Shown here piece by piece: positions 47,272 to 61,368 of a stretch of DNA of 64,000 bases (within the stretch, counting starts at the first letter, position 1; the number at the start of each line of letters is the position of its first letter). Where the stretch lies: the NCBI RefSeq assembly GCF_012033695.1, contig NZ_JAAVJI010000005.1, positions 1 through 64,000 of the forward strand. The letters are read 5' to 3'. Position numbers and translations under genes: made by a program. A model generated the notes under the pieces. That model searched no databases. It was given only the letters and a program-made list of their open reading frames with translations, and was not told where the DNA came from. This DNA comes from Pseudomonas quercus (lineage in GTDB: Bacteria; Pseudomonadota; Gammaproteobacteria; Pseudomonadales; Pseudomonadaceae).

Positions 47272-47296
47272 TGTGCCTCCTCGTCGCTTGCGCGGG

Positions 47297-48514
47297 TCAG
47301 GTGCGATATTCGGCGTTGATCTTCACATACTCGTGGGAAAGATCGGTTGTCCAGATCGTTTCGCTGCACTCACCGCGGCCCAGCTCGATACGGATACCGA
47401 TCTCCGGCAACGCCATCACAGCACTGCCCTGCTCCTCGGTGTAGGTAGGCGCACGGCCGCCCTGGCTGGCAATACACACCTCACCCAGGTACACGTCGAT
47501 CTTGCTTACATCCAGGCTTGGCACACCCGCGCGGCCAACGGCGGCCAAAATGCGCCCCCAGTTAGGGTCTGAGGCGAACAGGGCAGTCTTGATCAGTGGC
47601 GAGTGCGCAACGGCATAGCCTACATCCAGGCATTCCTGGTGGTTGCCTCCGCCATTGACCTGCACCGTCACGAACTTGGTAGCACCTTCGCCATCGCGAA
47701 CGATGGCCTGGGCCACCTCCATGCACACCTCAAAGACAGCAGCCTTCAGCCCTTGGAACAATGGGCTTTGAGCGTCAGTGATTTCAGGCAGTGCAGCCTT
47801 GCCTGTGGCGACCAGCATGCAGCAGTCGTTAGTGGAGGTGTCACCGTCGATGGTAATGCGGTTGAACGACTTGTTCGCGGCATCGCGGATCAGGTCTTGC
47901 AACAGGGGTTGGGCGACCTTGGCGTCGGTAGCGATGTAGCCCAGCATGGTGGCCATGTTCGGGCGAATCATCCCGGCACCCTTGCTGATGCCCGTTACCG
48001 TAACGGTAACGCCGTCATGGGTGAATTGGCGGCTGGCGCCCTTGGGCAAGGTGTCAGTGGTCATGATGCCCGTGGCGGCGTCGGCCCAGTGGTGCTCGGA
48101 CAGGTTGTCCAAGGCAGCTTGCAGCGCGCCTTCGATTTTTTCCACTGGCAGCGGCTCGCCGATCACACCCGTTGAAAAGGGCAACACGGCGCTTGCTGGC
48201 ACGCCTGTCAGCCGCCCCAAGGCTTCGCAGGTACGCTCGGCCGCCAGCAGCCCTGACTGGCCAGTGCCAGCATTGGCATTGCCCGTATTGGTCAACAGGT
48301 AACGCACGGCACCGCCAGCACGTTGCTTGGCCAGGATCACGGGCGCCGCACAAAAGGCGTTAAGGGTGAACACGCCGGCCACGGTGCTGCCCTCGGCGCA
48401 ACGCATCACTACCACATCCTTGCGCCCTGGCCGCTTGATACCTGCCGAGGCGATGCCTAGCTCGAAACCGGAAACAGGGTGCAGCACAGGCAAGGGACCA
48501 AGACCAACCGCCAT
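47297..48514 (-). CDS. argJ: Bifunctional ornithine acetyltransferase / N-acetylglutamate synthase
   Basis: A 405-aa ArgJ enzyme that transfers acetyl from N-acetylornithine to glutamate in the cyclic arginine pathway. The self-cleavage site is in [15 protein letters not shown], with the nucleophile Thr189. ATG 48514 is chosen over a longer in-frame start; it gives the conserved [20 protein letters not shown] and follows AAGGAG. Cleavage gives alpha and beta chains. Confidence 0.95.
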   Translation of the reverse strand: MAVGLGPLPVLHPVSGFELGIASAGIKRPGRKDVVVMRCAEGSTVAGVFTLNAFCAAPVILAKQRAGGAVRYLLTNTGNANAGTGQSGLLAAERTCEALGRLTGVPASAVLPFSTGVIGEPLPVEKIEGALQAALDNLSEHHWADAATGIMTTDTLPKGASRQFTHDGVTVTVTGISKGAGMIRPNMATMLGYIATDAKVAQPLLQDLIRDAANKSFNRITIDGDTSTNDCCMLVATGKAALPEITDAQSPLFQGLKAAVFEVCMEVAQAIVRDGEGATKFVTVQVNGGGNHQECLDVGYAVAHSPLIKTALFASDPNWGRILAAVGRAGVPSLDVSKIDVYLGEVCIASQGGRAPTYTEEQGSAVMALPEIGIRIELGRGECSETIWTTDLSHEYVKINAEYRT

Positions 48515-48619
48515 GTAAGACTCCTTGTAAGGGGTAGCGCTGAAAAAGTAACGCCGCGATGGCAAGGCCAGTCGCGGCGTGATTCAACACGAAAAACAGA
48601 GATTATTCAAAGGTGCGTG

Positions 48620-51361
48620 TTATTCGATACGGCCATGGCAGTGCTTGAACTTCTTGCCCGAACCACACCAGCACACTTCGTTACGGCCCAGCTTCTGCTC
48701 GTTGCGAATGGGCGCCAAGGCCGCTTCCACAACACCTTCAGTGCTCTCCTCCAACACCTCGGGCTGGTCCAGGCCAGGTGCCTCGGCGTGACGGAACTCC
48801 ATGCGCTGGGCCAGCTCCTCGGCCTCGCGGCGCAAGCGGGCTTCCTCTTCGGCCGGGTCTTCACGGCGTACCTGCACGTGGGACAGCACACGCAGGGTAT
48901 CGCGCTTGATCGAATCCAGCAGTTCCTGGAACAGGGTGAAGGACTCGCGCTTGTACTCCTGTTTCGGGTTCTTCTGAGCGTAGCCACGCAGGTGAATACC
49001 GTGGCGCAGGTGGTCCATGGTAGACAGGTGGTCTTTCCATAGGTCGTCGATCACACGCAGCAGAATCTGCTTCTCGAACGTACGCAGGGCCTCGGCGCTG
49101 GCTTGGTCCTCTTTCTCGTTGTAGGCCGCCAGAATTTCAGCCATCAGGCGCTCGCGCAGGGTCTCTTCATACAGCTTGTCATCGTCGTCCAGCCACTGCT
49201 GGATAGGCAGTGTGACGGCGAAGTCGGCCTGCAAAGCGGCCTCGAGGCCTGGGATATCCCATTGCTCAGGCAAGGACTGCGGTGGAATGTGCTGGGACAC
49301 GATGATGTTGAGCACTTCCTCGCGGAACTCGGCAATGGTGTCGCCAATGTTGTCCGCCGCCAGCAGGCTGTTGCGCATGTGGTAGATCACCTTGCGCTGC
49401 TCGCTGGACACGTCGTCGAATTCGAGCAGTTGCTTGCGAATGTCGAAGTTACGGCCTTCAACCTTGCGCTGCGCTTTCTCGATGGCGTTGGTCACCATGC
49501 GGTGCTCGATGGCCTCGCCGGACTGCATGCCCAGTGCCTTCATGAAGTTCTTCACCCGGTCCGACGCGAAAATACGCATCAGCGGGTCTTCCAAGGACAG
49601 GTAGAAGCGGCTGGAACCGGAGTCCCCCTGACGGCCAGCACGGCCACGCAGCTGGTTGTCGATACGGCGCGACTCGTGACGCTCGGACGCGATCACATGC
49701 AGGCCACCGGCTTCCAGCACCTGCTGGTGACGCTTCTGCCAGTCGGCCTTGATCTGGGCGATCTGTTCATCGGTGGGGTTTTCCAGCGCGGCCACTTCCA
49801 CTTCCCAGTTACCGCCCAACAGAATGTCCGTACCCCGGCCTGCCATGTTGGTGGCGATGGTCAGTGCGCCAGGCCGACCGGCCTGGGCGATGATCTCGGC
49901 TTCCTTCTCGTGGTACTTGGCGTTGAGCACCTTGTGTTCGATGCCTTCCTTCTGCAGCAGGTTGGACATGTGCTCAGAGGTTTCGATGGTCGCGGTACCC
50001 ACCAGCACCGGCCGGCCCGTGGCCATGCATTCCTTGATGTCAGCGATGATTGCGACGTACTTCTCTTCGGCCGTGAGGTACACCAGGTCGTTGAAATCCT
50101 TTCGGGCCAACGGACGGTTGGGCGGAATCACCAGAACAGGCAAGTTGTAGATTTGCTGGAATTCGAAGGCTTCGGTGTCGGCAGTACCGGTCATCCCCGA
50201 CAGCTTGGTGTACAGGCGGAAGTAGTTCTGGAAGGTGGTAGAGGCCAGTGTCTGGCTCTCGGCCTGGATATTGACCCCTTCCTTGGCTTCGATGGCCTGG
50301 TGCAAGCCTTCGGAGAGGCGACGGCCCGGCATGGTACGGCCGGTATGCTCGTCGATGAGCAGAATGCCGCCGTCCTGCACGATGTATTCGATGTTGCGGT
50401 GGAACAGCTTGTGCGCGCGCAGGCCGGCATAGACATGGGTCAGCAAGCCCAGGTTGTGCGCCGAGTACAGGCTTTCACCTTCGGCCAGCAGGCCTGCCTG
50501 GGTCAGCATGTCCTCGATGAACTGGTGACCGGACTCGTTGAGCTCCACCTGGCGGCTTTTCTCATCGATGCTGTAATGGCCCTGCTGGGTCACCTGGCCT
50601 TCCACTTCCTCGATGTGCTGCTCAAGGCGCGGAATCAGGCGGTTGATTTCCATGTACAGGCGGGAGCTGTCCTCGGCCTGCCCGGAAATGATCAACGGGG
50701 TACGGGCTTCATCGATAAGGATGGAGTCCACTTCGTCGATGACGGCGAAATTCAACTCACGCTGGAATTTTTCGTCCAGGCTGAAGGCCATGTTGTCGCG
50801 CAGGTAATCGAAACCGAATTCGTTGTTGGTGCCGTAGGTGATGTCGGCGTTGTACGCGATGCGCTTGTCTTCCGGAGGCATGAAGGGCGTGACCACGCCC
50901 ACCGTCAGGCCCAGGAATTCGTACAGCGGGCGCATCCAGTTGGCGTCGCGGCGCGCCAGGTAATCGTTCACGGTAACCACGTGCACGCCCTTTCCGGACA
51001 GCGCATTGAGGTACACCGCCAGCGTTGCCACCAGGGTTTTACCTTCACCGGTGCGCATTTCAGCGATCTGACCCTCGTGCAGGGTCATGCCACCAATGAG
51101 CTGCACATCGAAGTGGCGCATGCCCATGATGCGCTTGCCGGCTTCACGGCATACGGCAAAGGCCTCGGGCAGCAGGTCGTCGAGGGTTTCGCCTTTGGCG
51201 ATGCGAGCCTTGAACTCGGGGGTTTTGGCACGCAGCTGTTCATCCGAGAGCGCGACCATCTTCTCTTCGAAGGCATTGACGTTGCCGACCGTCTTGAGCA
51301 TGCGTTTGACTTCACGCTCGTTCTTGCTTCCAAAGAGTTTTTTCAACAAAGGCGCAAACAT
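48620..51361 (-). CDS. secA: Preprotein translocase ATPase SecA
   Basis: This 913-aa ATPase drives export through SecYEG. Walker A is TGEGKT with Lys108, the DEAD-like Walker B is in [15 protein letters not shown], and the helicase-like second domain has NMAGRGTDI and [10 protein letters not shown]. The C-terminal zinc site is C897, C899, C908 and H909. ATG 51361 gives the standard [20 protein letters not shown] start; 22 extra codons upstream are not conserved. No secM-like gene is seen on the same strand. Confidence 0.98.
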   Translation of the reverse strand: MFAPLLKKLFGSKNEREVKRMLKTVGNVNAFEEKMVALSDEQLRAKTPEFKARIAKGETLDDLLPEAFAVCREAGKRIMGMRHFDVQLIGGMTLHEGQIAEMRTGEGKTLVATLAVYLNALSGKGVHVVTVNDYLARRDANWMRPLYEFLGLTVGVVTPFMPPEDKRIAYNADITYGTNNEFGFDYLRDNMAFSLDEKFQRELNFAVIDEVDSILIDEARTPLIISGQAEDSSRLYMEINRLIPRLEQHIEEVEGQVTQQGHYSIDEKSRQVELNESGHQFIEDMLTQAGLLAEGESLYSAHNLGLLTHVYAGLRAHKLFHRNIEYIVQDGGILLIDEHTGRTMPGRRLSEGLHQAIEAKEGVNIQAESQTLASTTFQNYFRLYTKLSGMTGTADTEAFEFQQIYNLPVLVIPPNRPLARKDFNDLVYLTAEEKYVAIIADIKECMATGRPVLVGTATIETSEHMSNLLQKEGIEHKVLNAKYHEKEAEIIAQAGRPGALTIATNMAGRGTDILLGGNWEVEVAALENPTDEQIAQIKADWQKRHQQVLEAGGLHVIASERHESRRIDNQLRGRAGRQGDSGSSRFYLSLEDPLMRIFASDRVKNFMKALGMQSGEAIEHRMVTNAIEKAQRKVEGRNFDIRKQLLEFDDVSSEQRKVIYHMRNSLLAADNIGDTIAEFREEVLNIIVSQHIPPQSLPEQWDIPGLEAALQADFAVTLPIQQWLDDDDKLYEETLRERLMAEILAAYNEKEDQASAEALRTFEKQILLRVIDDLWKDHLSTMDHLRHGIHLRGYAQKNPKQEYKRESFTLFQELLDSIKRDTLRVLSHVQVRREDPAEEEARLRREAEELAQRMEFRHAEAPGLDQPEVLEESTEGVVEAALAPIRNEQKLGRNEVCWCGSGKKFKHCHGRIE

Positions 51362-51608
51362 ATCGGCTGGATCTTCCACACTTAGGGATGGAGGGCGGCC
51401 CCAAGGAGTCGCCCGAGCAGCCCTCATGGCCGCACGCGAACGAACATTCTACCCGGAAACGATGGAGAGGAAAGTGGCGACGCCACAATGCTGGCACAGC
51501 GCTTTTACGGGGCGGGTTTACAATAAGGCCTTTTTTTTCAACTTCAAGCGTCTGAAGCAAACGTCATGGCAATGTTCCTGACTTTCGTGCTGGCGGCCTT
51601 CTGTTAAC

Positions 51609-52145
51609 ATGCCAGGCCCACTGGAGACCGTAGATTTGGCCTTTCGCCCCCACCCTGCCCGCCTGCCTGCCACACTGCTGCGTGAGGCCCGGCCCCTCAA
51701 GGCACTGCTGAGCCAGGCGCAGCGCCTGGCGCTGGTCAAGCGGCTGCTGGATACCCAGCTGCAACCCGCCGCTCGCGCGCATTGCCAAGTGGCTAAATGG
51801 CGGGAGGGCACCTTGGTGCTAGTGGTTACAGACGGGCATTGGGCCACGCGCCTGCGCTACCAGCAGCGGCGGTTGCAGCAGGGCCTGAGCGGCATGCCTG
51901 AGTTCAGTGGCCTTTCGCGCATTCAATTCAAGGTTCAACCCAGCGTGGCGCCTCCACCTGTGGGTGCTGCTGGGCTGGACTTGTCTGACAGTGCGGCAGA
52001 CAGCTTGCAGGAAACGGCCGAAAACATCGCCGACCCCAGCTTGCGGGCCGCTCTGGAACGGCTGGCCAGGCATCGGCGCCGGGGTGGCGGCCTAGCTGTA
52101 GGGCCGGTCGGAGCCACAGGCGGAGGCCGGGAACCTGCCGGATGA
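51609..52145 (+). CDS. dciA: DciA-type helicase loader (DUF721)
   Basis: A 178-aa DUF721 protein. The conserved core is LLREARPLKALLSQAQRLAL, LQPAARAHCQVAKWREGTLV and TDGHWATRLRYQQRRL, then a disordered tail. DciA loads the replicative helicase in bacteria without DnaC/DnaI. It lies between lpxC and secA, as in other pseudomonads. The last 16 or so residues (from 52096) and the stop codon come from a REP element, so the tail is probably not native sequence. Confidence 0.88.
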   Translation: MPGPLETVDLAFRPHPARLPATLLREARPLKALLSQAQRLALVKRLLDTQLQPAARAHCQVAKWREGTLVLVVTDGHWATRLRYQQRRLQQGLSGMPEFSGLSRIQFKVQPSVAPPPVGAAGLDLSDSAADSLQETAENIADPSLRAALERLARHRRRGGGLAVGPVGATGGGREPAG

Positions 52146-52183
52146 AGTGCCCAGCCCAGTTCGCAGGCTTCGCCAGCTCCCAT
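52096..52183. repeat. REP element overlapping the 3' end of dciA
   Basis: This is a reverse-oriented copy of the element arrayed at 28670-29096: it begins CTGTAGGGCCGGTCGGAGCC and ends with CGCAGGCTTCGCCAGCTCCC. It includes the dciA stop codon at 52143-52145. Confidence 0.85.
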
Positions 52184-52231
52184 AAGGCCCACGCGTAGTT
52201 TCCACAACGAACCTTCAGCCTTTGAATAAAA

Positions 52232-52253
52232 AAGGCCACCCGAGGGTGGCCTT
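52232..52253 (-). terminator. lpxC terminator
   Basis: AAGGCCACC and GGTGGCCTT form a 9-bp stem with a 4-nt loop. On the minus strand the stem runs into a TTTTTTATT tract. It ends the dcw-lpxC transcripts and may also stop dciA transcription. Confidence 0.85.
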
Positions 52254-52280
52254 GAAAGAACAGAGAGAGGAGGTTCGAAC

Positions 52281-53228
<948 letters not shown>

Positions 53229-53304
53229 TCAACAAAGGCTGGCGATAATAACAGACCCTGCCTTTGCTGAACACCAATCACCCTTATAGCCCTGATAAAT
53301 TGCA

Positions 53305-54501
53305 TTAATCGGCCTGGCGACGCAGGAAGGCCGGAATGTCCAGGTAATCCAGATCGTCGTTAGGGTTAAGCTTGGCGGCTGCAGCGGCACCGGCGTGGGC
53401 TTGGTTACGCATGACCGTTGGGCGTTCCAGGTCACGGTAGTTGACGGCTGCCTGGTCATTGCGAACCGGTGCAGGTGCCGGCGTTTGCTGGGCGGCTGCG
53501 GTGGATTGCAGGCCGTTGTCGATCACCTTGACCGGTTTTTCGATCTTGGCGCCCAAGCCAGTGGCAACGACGGTCACGTGCAGCTCGTCGCGCATGTCCG
53601 GGTCGATAACGGTGCCTACCTTGACCATGGCGTGATCGGACGCAAAGGCCTCGATGATGCTGCCAACGTCCGAGTATTCACCCAGAGACAGGTCTGGGCC
53701 TGCGGTAATGTTCACAAGAATGCCACGGGCACCTTGGAGGTTTACGTCTTCGAGCAGCGGGTTGCGAATGGCGGCTTCGGTGGCTTCACGGGCACGGTTC
53801 GGGCCACTGGCGCAGCCAGTACCCATCATCGCCATACCCATTTCGCTCATCACGGTACGAACGTCGGCGAAGTCAACGTTGATCATGCCTGGGCGCTTGA
53901 TGATATCGGAGATACCGCGAACTGCACCGGCCAGCACGTCATCGGCCTTGGCGAAGGCCGACAGCAGGCTGGCGTCCTTGCCCAGGATAGTGAGCAGTTT
54001 TTCGTTAGGAATGGTGATCAGCGAGTCAACGCTGTCCGCCAGCATACGGATGCCTTCGTCGGCGATCTGCATGCGCTTGCGGCCTTCGAACGGGAACGGG
54101 CGAGTCACCACCGCTACGGTCAGAATGCCCATTTCCTTGGCCACTTCAGCGATGATTGGCGCAGCGCCTGTACCGGTGCCGCCCCCCATGCCGGTAGTGA
54201 TGAAGACCATGTTGGTGCCCTGCAGCACTTCGGCAATGCGCTCGCGGTCTTCCATGGCAGCCTGGCGGCCCACTTCAGGGTTGGCGCCAGCGCCCAGGCC
54301 CTTGGTCACACCAGTGCCCAGTTGCAGAATGGTACGGGCCCCAATGTTTTTCAAAGCCTGGGCATCGGTGTTGGCGCAGATGAACTCAACGCCTTCGATG
54401 TTGCTTTTGACCATGTGATTGACAGCGTTGCCGCCGCCACCACCGACACCGATCACTTTGATGACCGGGCTTTGCGGAATGTTGTCTACCAGCTCGAACA
54501 T
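53305..54501 (-). CDS. ftsZ: Cell division tubulin homologue FtsZ
   Basis: A 398-aa GTPase that forms the Z-ring. Tubulin signature GGGTGTG at 106-112, T7 loop with NVDFADVRTVM, a variable linker (about 320-380) and the conserved C-terminal peptide LDIPAFLRRQAD that binds FtsA and ZipA. ATG 54501 gives the standard MFELVDNIPQSPVIKVIGVG; AGGAGAGG precedes it. Upstream extension in frame is not conserved. Confidence 0.98.
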   Translation of the reverse strand: MFELVDNIPQSPVIKVIGVGGGGGNAVNHMVKSNIEGVEFICANTDAQALKNIGARTILQLGTGVTKGLGAGANPEVGRQAAMEDRERIAEVLQGTNMVFITTGMGGGTGTGAAPIIAEVAKEMGILTVAVVTRPFPFEGRKRMQIADEGIRMLADSVDSLITIPNEKLLTILGKDASLLSAFAKADDVLAGAVRGISDIIKRPGMINVDFADVRTVMSEMGMAMMGTGCASGPNRAREATEAAIRNPLLEDVNLQGARGILVNITAGPDLSLGEYSDVGSIIEAFASDHAMVKVGTVIDPDMRDELHVTVVATGLGAKIEKPVKVIDNGLQSTAAAQQTPAPAPVRNDQAAVNYRDLERPTVMRNQAHAGAAAAAKLNPNDDLDYLDIPAFLRRQAD

Positions 54502-54547
54502 ATGCCCTCTCCTTTCAATCTCTAGTTTTATTCGCCTACTGCCGTTG

Positions 54548-55807
54548 TCAGAAATTGCCCTGAACCCACTTCTTGAGGCGTTCGAATACTGGCGCCTTGG
54601 GCTCATCCCCGTAATGAGTTTCACGGCCTGCCAGGCCGGTGAAGGTTACGCCCTCGGATTGCTTCTGCAGGCCATAGGTCAGCAGGCCTACGGCTGTCGA
54701 ATAGATGGGGCTGCGGATAACGTCATCCAGCCCACGTACGGTGTGCGGCACGCCAAGGCGCACCGGCATGTGGAAAATTTCTTCAGCCAGCTCGACTGCA
54801 CCTTCCATCTTGGCGGTGCCACCGGTAAGCACGATGCCTGCCGGAATGAGGTCTTCATAGCCACTGCGGCGCAATTCTGCCTGAATCAATGTGAACAGCT
54901 CGTCATAACGCGGTTCCACCACTTCAGCCAGGGCCTGGCGAGACAGCTCGCGAGGCGGGCGATCGCCCACGCTTGGCACTTTGATGGTTTCCCCGGCGCC
55001 TGCAAGTTTCGCCAGGCAGCAGGCGTAGCGGATCTTGATTTCCTCAGCGTACTGAGTTGGCGTGCGCAACGCCATGGCAATATCGTTGGTTACCTGATCG
55101 CCGGCAATGGGAATGACCGCCGTGTGACGGATGGCACCTTCGGTAAAGATGGCGATGTCCGTGGTACCGCCGCCGATGTCCACCAGGCACACACCCAGCT
55201 CCTTTTCATCATCGGTGAGCACCGAGTAAGCCGACGCCAGTTGCTCAAGAATGATGTCGTCGATTTCCAGGCCACACCGGCGCACGCACTTCTCGATGTT
55301 CTGAGCGGCGTTTACTGCGCAGGTTACCACATGCACCTTGGCTTCCAGGCGAACCCCGGACATGCCCAGCGGCTCGCGTACACCTTCCTGGTTGTCGATC
55401 ACGTAGTCCTGGGGCAGCGTGTGCAGCACACGCTGGTCGGCGGGAATAGCCACGGCCTGGGCCGCGTCCAGTACACGCTCCAGGTCTGCCGTGCTCACCT
55501 CACGGTCGCGGATGGCCACGATGCCGTGGGAATTGAGGCTACGAATATGGTTGCCTGCTACCCCGACAAAGGCCGAGTGAATGCGGCAACCGGCCATAAG
55601 CTGGGCCTCTTCCACGGCGCGCTGGATCGACTGCACCGTCGATTCGATATTGACCACCACGCCTTTTTTCAGCCCACGCGAGGGGTGCGTGCCGATGCCC
55701 ACGATTTCCAGGGTGCCATCGGCCGCGACTTCGCCTACCAGCGCCACCACCTTGGAGGTGCCGATATCCAGCCCGACGATCATTTTGCCGCTTTGCGCGT
55801 TTGCCAT
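54548..55807 (-). CDS. ftsA: Cell division protein FtsA
   Basis: A 419-aa actin-like ATPase that anchors FtsZ to the membrane. Phosphate-binding motifs VGLDIGTSKVVALVGEV and VDIGGGTTDIAIF, and the amphipathic C-terminal helix VFERLKKWVQGNF. ATG 55807 (MANAQSGK) is preferred to a longer start that would overlap ftsQ. Confidence 0.97.
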   Translation of the reverse strand: MANAQSGKMIVGLDIGTSKVVALVGEVAADGTLEIVGIGTHPSRGLKKGVVVNIESTVQSIQRAVEEAQLMAGCRIHSAFVGVAGNHIRSLNSHGIVAIRDREVSTADLERVLDAAQAVAIPADQRVLHTLPQDYVIDNQEGVREPLGMSGVRLEAKVHVVTCAVNAAQNIEKCVRRCGLEIDDIILEQLASAYSVLTDDEKELGVCLVDIGGGTTDIAIFTEGAIRHTAVIPIAGDQVTNDIAMALRTPTQYAEEIKIRYACCLAKLAGAGETIKVPSVGDRPPRELSRQALAEVVEPRYDELFTLIQAELRRSGYEDLIPAGIVLTGGTAKMEGAVELAEEIFHMPVRLGVPHTVRGLDDVIRSPIYSTAVGLLTYGLQKQSEGVTFTGLAGRETHYGDEPKAPVFERLKKWVQGNF

Positions 55808-55820
55808 GTCCTGCCTCTTG

Positions 55821-56687
55821 TCAATTCTTCGCCACGGTCGGTACCGCTGGCGCCGCCGCGTTCGGATCGCGCCAGCCAACGGCTAGGCCGTTGGCATAGC
55901 GCAGGTCGACGCGGGCAATGTTCGTGATCTGGTCTTTAAGGGTCTTGTCATAAATGGCGATGAACCGGCGCATCTTTTCCACCAGATGGTCACGCCCCAG
56001 CAGCAAGTCGATTCCAGGGCCGGCACTGCCTGCACCTGTTGTCAAAAACCAGCTGCCGCGTTCACGCAATTCAAGCCGTACTATGGAAAAACCAAGAGGC
56101 CGGAGCATCTGGCTGAGTACTTGATACTGCTGCATGACCTGTTGCTGAGCACGCTGTGGGCCAAACAGCTGTGGCAGGTGCTCATAGTTGGCCAGTTCGC
56201 GTGGTGCGAACGCTTGGCCCTGATTATTCAGTAGCTGGGCCTCACCCCAACGGGCGATGGGCAATTGCTCTTCCAAACGAATCACTACCTGATCCGGCCA
56301 TACGCGGCGCACTTCGGCATGGGCAATCCAGGGCATCTGCTCCAGCTCGGTTCGCATGCCGGTCAGGTCAATGCTGAAGAAACGGGCATTGGAGTAAGGT
56401 GCGATACGCTCCTGCACCGCCTGCTGGCTCACATAGCTGAGGTCGCCTTGCACGTTGATCTTCGAAATCGGGCGGTCCAGATAGGGCAAGGCGCGCTGCG
56501 TACCTTCGTAAGTCCCCGCCGCCAGCGCCAGCAACAGCAAGGGCCACATCAGCCGCTTGAGGAAGCCGCCCCCCCCGCCGGGCAGCCGCGCACGCCCAGG
56601 CTCCTTGGCAGCCATGCGGCTAGCACCGCGGGGCGGAGCCTTGCGGGCCGGCACAGGGGGCTGATGTCGAAGGTTCACGGCGCGCAT
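55821..56687 (-). CDS. ftsQ: Cell division protein FtsQ
   Basis: A 288-aa bitopic protein: basic cytoplasmic tail (1-43), one membrane helix (about 44-60), periplasmic POTRA domain ([19 protein letters not shown]) and beta domain. It scaffolds the FtsBL complex of the divisome. The start is 3 bp after the ddlB stop and its stop is 13 bp before ftsA. Confidence 0.95.
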   Translation of the reverse strand: MRAVNLRHQPPVPARKAPPRGASRMAAKEPGRARLPGGGGGFLKRLMWPLLLLALAAGTYEGTQRALPYLDRPISKINVQGDLSYVSQQAVQERIAPYSNARFFSIDLTGMRTELEQMPWIAHAEVRRVWPDQVVIRLEEQLPIARWGEAQLLNNQGQAFAPRELANYEHLPQLFGPQRAQQQVMQQYQVLSQMLRPLGFSIVRLELRERGSWFLTTGAGSAGPGIDLLLGRDHLVEKMRRFIAIYDKTLKDQITNIARVDLRYANGLAVGWRDPNAAAPAVPTVAKN

Positions 56688-56690
56688 GGG

Positions 56691-59093
<2,403 letters not shown>

Positions 59094-59101
<8 letters not shown>

Positions 59102-60164
59102 GGGCCACCTCCAGGCACGCGTTCACAACGCTGCGGGTTGCATCGGGTTTCGCCAGGCGGCGGGCAGTCTCGGCCATGGTCACGAGTGTGTGCGGTTGCA
59201 TCAAAACCTCTTCAAGGCGCGCGGCCAGTTCGGCGGCGCCGGTTGTTGCTTGCGGCATCACGAAGGCAGCGCCTTCACGGGCCAGAAATTCGGCATTGCG
59301 GCTCTGATGGTCGTCAATGGCGTGGGGCAAGGGTACCAGCAGCGAGGGCAAGCCAGCGGCAGCCAGCTCGCTGACGGTCAGGGCACCGGCACGGCAGATC
59401 ACCAGGTCTGCCCAGGCATAGGCCTGAGCCATATCTGCAATGAAAGGCGCGACCTGGGCTGTAACACCAGCGGCCTTGTAGCGCTCGGCTGTCACGCCGT
59501 CGTGCACCTTGCCAGCCTGATGGAACACCTCTGGGCGCTCTGCTTCAGGCAGCGCCGCGAGCGCCATGGGGACCAGCTTGTTCAAAGGCTCGGCACCCAG
59601 GCTGCCGCCCATCACCAGCAGGCGCGCGCGGCGGCCTGCCAAGGGCTGGCGGGGGGTTTCCAGAAACAGTTCGGTGCGCACAGGGTTACCTGTGGTGCGG
59701 CGTTTGGCCGAGGCGGCGAAGGTCTGCGGGAAGGCTTCGCAGATACGGCTGGCCAAGGGGGCCAGCAGCCGGTTGGCGGTGCCAGCCACAGCATTCTGCT
59801 CGTGCACGATCACGGGTACCTGGCTCAGCCGTGCGGCCAGGCCGCCAGGCCCTGTGACATAGCCGCCAAAGCCTACAACGCACACAGGCTTCAGCTGCTT
59901 GATGATCGCGCGCGCCTGCAAAACTGACCTGGCCAGCATCAACGGTGCTTTGAGCAAGGCCAAGCGGCCTTTGCCCCGCAACCCGCTGGCCTGGATGGTG
60001 TGCAGCGTGATGCCCGCAGCCGGCACGAGTTCGTTTTCGATACCTCGAGGTGTGCCCAGCCAGTGCACAGCGTACCCACGCGCCTGGAATTCCCGCGCAC
60101 AGGCCAGCGCCGGGAACACATGCCCCCCGGTACCACCGGCCATGATCAATACGTTACCGGGCAT
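59094..60164 (-). CDS. murG: UDP-GlcNAc:lipid I N-acetylglucosaminyltransferase
   Basis: A 356-aa GT-B glycosyltransferase making lipid II on the inner face of the membrane. Glycine-rich [14 protein letters not shown], the second [10 protein letters not shown] and the donor site [25 protein letters not shown] 60164 gives [11 protein letters not shown]; the 35-codon upstream extension in frame lies inside ftsW and is not conserved. Overlaps ftsW by 11 bp. Confidence 0.97.
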
Positions 60165-61368
60165 GACGTGGCTCCTCGGCAAAGTCCTTCTCGGTGAACT
60201 CCACCTCTTCGCTGCCCAGGTGCGTACGGCTTTCCCACTCGATCCGCAGCAACAGGCCCAGGCAGGCACAGCAGATCACCAGCGAGCTGCCTCCGTAGCT
60301 GAGGAACGGCAAGGTCAGGCCCTTGGTGGGTAGCAGCCCAACGTTTACGCCGATATTGATCAGGAACTGGCCGATCCACAGGAACGACAGACCGTAGGCC
60401 ATGTACGCCGCAAAAAACTGCTTGGAGCGCTCGGCCCACAGGCCGATGTACATGCCGCGAATGCACACAAATACGAACAGGGCCACCGTGCATAGGGAGC
60501 CTACTACGCCCAGCTCCTCGGCCAGGACCGAGAACACGAAGTCGGTGTGCGCTTCAGGCAGGTAGAATTGCTTCTGGACGCTGTTACCCAGGCCTACGCC
60601 GAACCATTCACCACGGCCAAAGGCGATCAGCGCCTGAGTAAGCTGGTAGCCAGAGCCGAACTGGTCCGACCAGGGGTCAGTAAAGGTGATCAGGCGCGCC
60701 ATGCGATAAGGCTGAGCCTGTACCAGCACAAAGACCGCGCCAACGGCCAGCACTACCATCAAGGCAAAGCGGAACAGCCCTACTCCCCCGAGGAACAGCA
60801 TGGCCGCAGCCGCCCCCATCATCACCACGGTGGCGCCGAAGTCTGGCTCCATCAGCAGCAGCACGGCCATGGGCATCAGCACAATGAACGGTTTGAAGAA
60901 ACCCATCCAGGTTTCGCGCACTTCGGTCTGGCGCCTTACCAGGTAACCGGCCAGGAAGATCACCACGAACACCTTAGCCAATTCCGAGGGCTGAACGTTG
61001 AACGCCCCGAAGCCGATCCAGCGCATGGAGCCGTTCACCTCACGGCCAATGCCTGGCACGATAACCATGAACAGCAAGCCGAACGCCCCTGCCAGCAGTA
61101 TCCAGCCCATGCGTTGCCAGGTGGCGATAGGGATCAGCAGAGTGACCCCGCACGCCCCCAGGCCCAACACCAGATAGATCAGGTGGCGAACCATGTTGTA
61201 AAGGGTGTTACCGGTCTGGGCCGCCGCTACTTCAGACGACGCCGACGTGATCATCACCAGCCCTAGGCCCAGCAATGCCAGGCAACCTGCCAGCATGGGG
61301 AAGTCGATATCGATCCCACGGTTACCGATCAGCGGCGAGGGGTAAGGCTTGATGGCGTTGAAGATCAT
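60154..61368 (-). CDS. ftsW: Septal peptidoglycan polymerase FtsW
   Basis: A 404-aa SEDS-family protein with about ten membrane helices. Signatures PSELAKVFVVIFLAGYLVRR, MEPDFGATVVM and the conserved loop LPEAHTDFVFSVLAEELG. It polymerises lipid II at the septum with its FtsI partner. Its start overlaps the murD stop by 4 bp. Confidence 0.97.
   Translation of the reverse strand: MIFNAIKPYPSPLIGNRGIDIDFPMLAGCLALLGLGLVMITSASSEVAAAQTGNTLYNMVRHLIYLVLGLGACGVTLLIPIATWQRMGWILLAGAFGLLFMVIVPGIGREVNGSMRWIGFGAFNVQPSELAKVFVVIFLAGYLVRRQTEVRETWMGFFKPFIVLMPMAVLLLMEPDFGATVVMMGAAAAMLFLGGVGLFRFALMVVLAVGAVFVLVQAQPYRMARLITFTDPWSDQFGSGYQLTQALIAFGRGEWFGVGLGNSVQKQFYLPEAHTDFVFSVLAEELGVVGSLCTVALFVFVCIRGMYIGLWAERSKQFFAAYMAYGLSFLWIGQFLINIGVNVGLLPTKGLTLPFLSYGGSSLVICCACLGLLLRIEWESRTHLGSEEVEFTEKDFAEEPRHAR

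Noticed and set aside
49103..51385. 760-codon plus-strand frame opposite secA
   Set aside because: secA on the minus strand is intact and unmistakable; the antisense frame is a by-product of GC-rich codon use.
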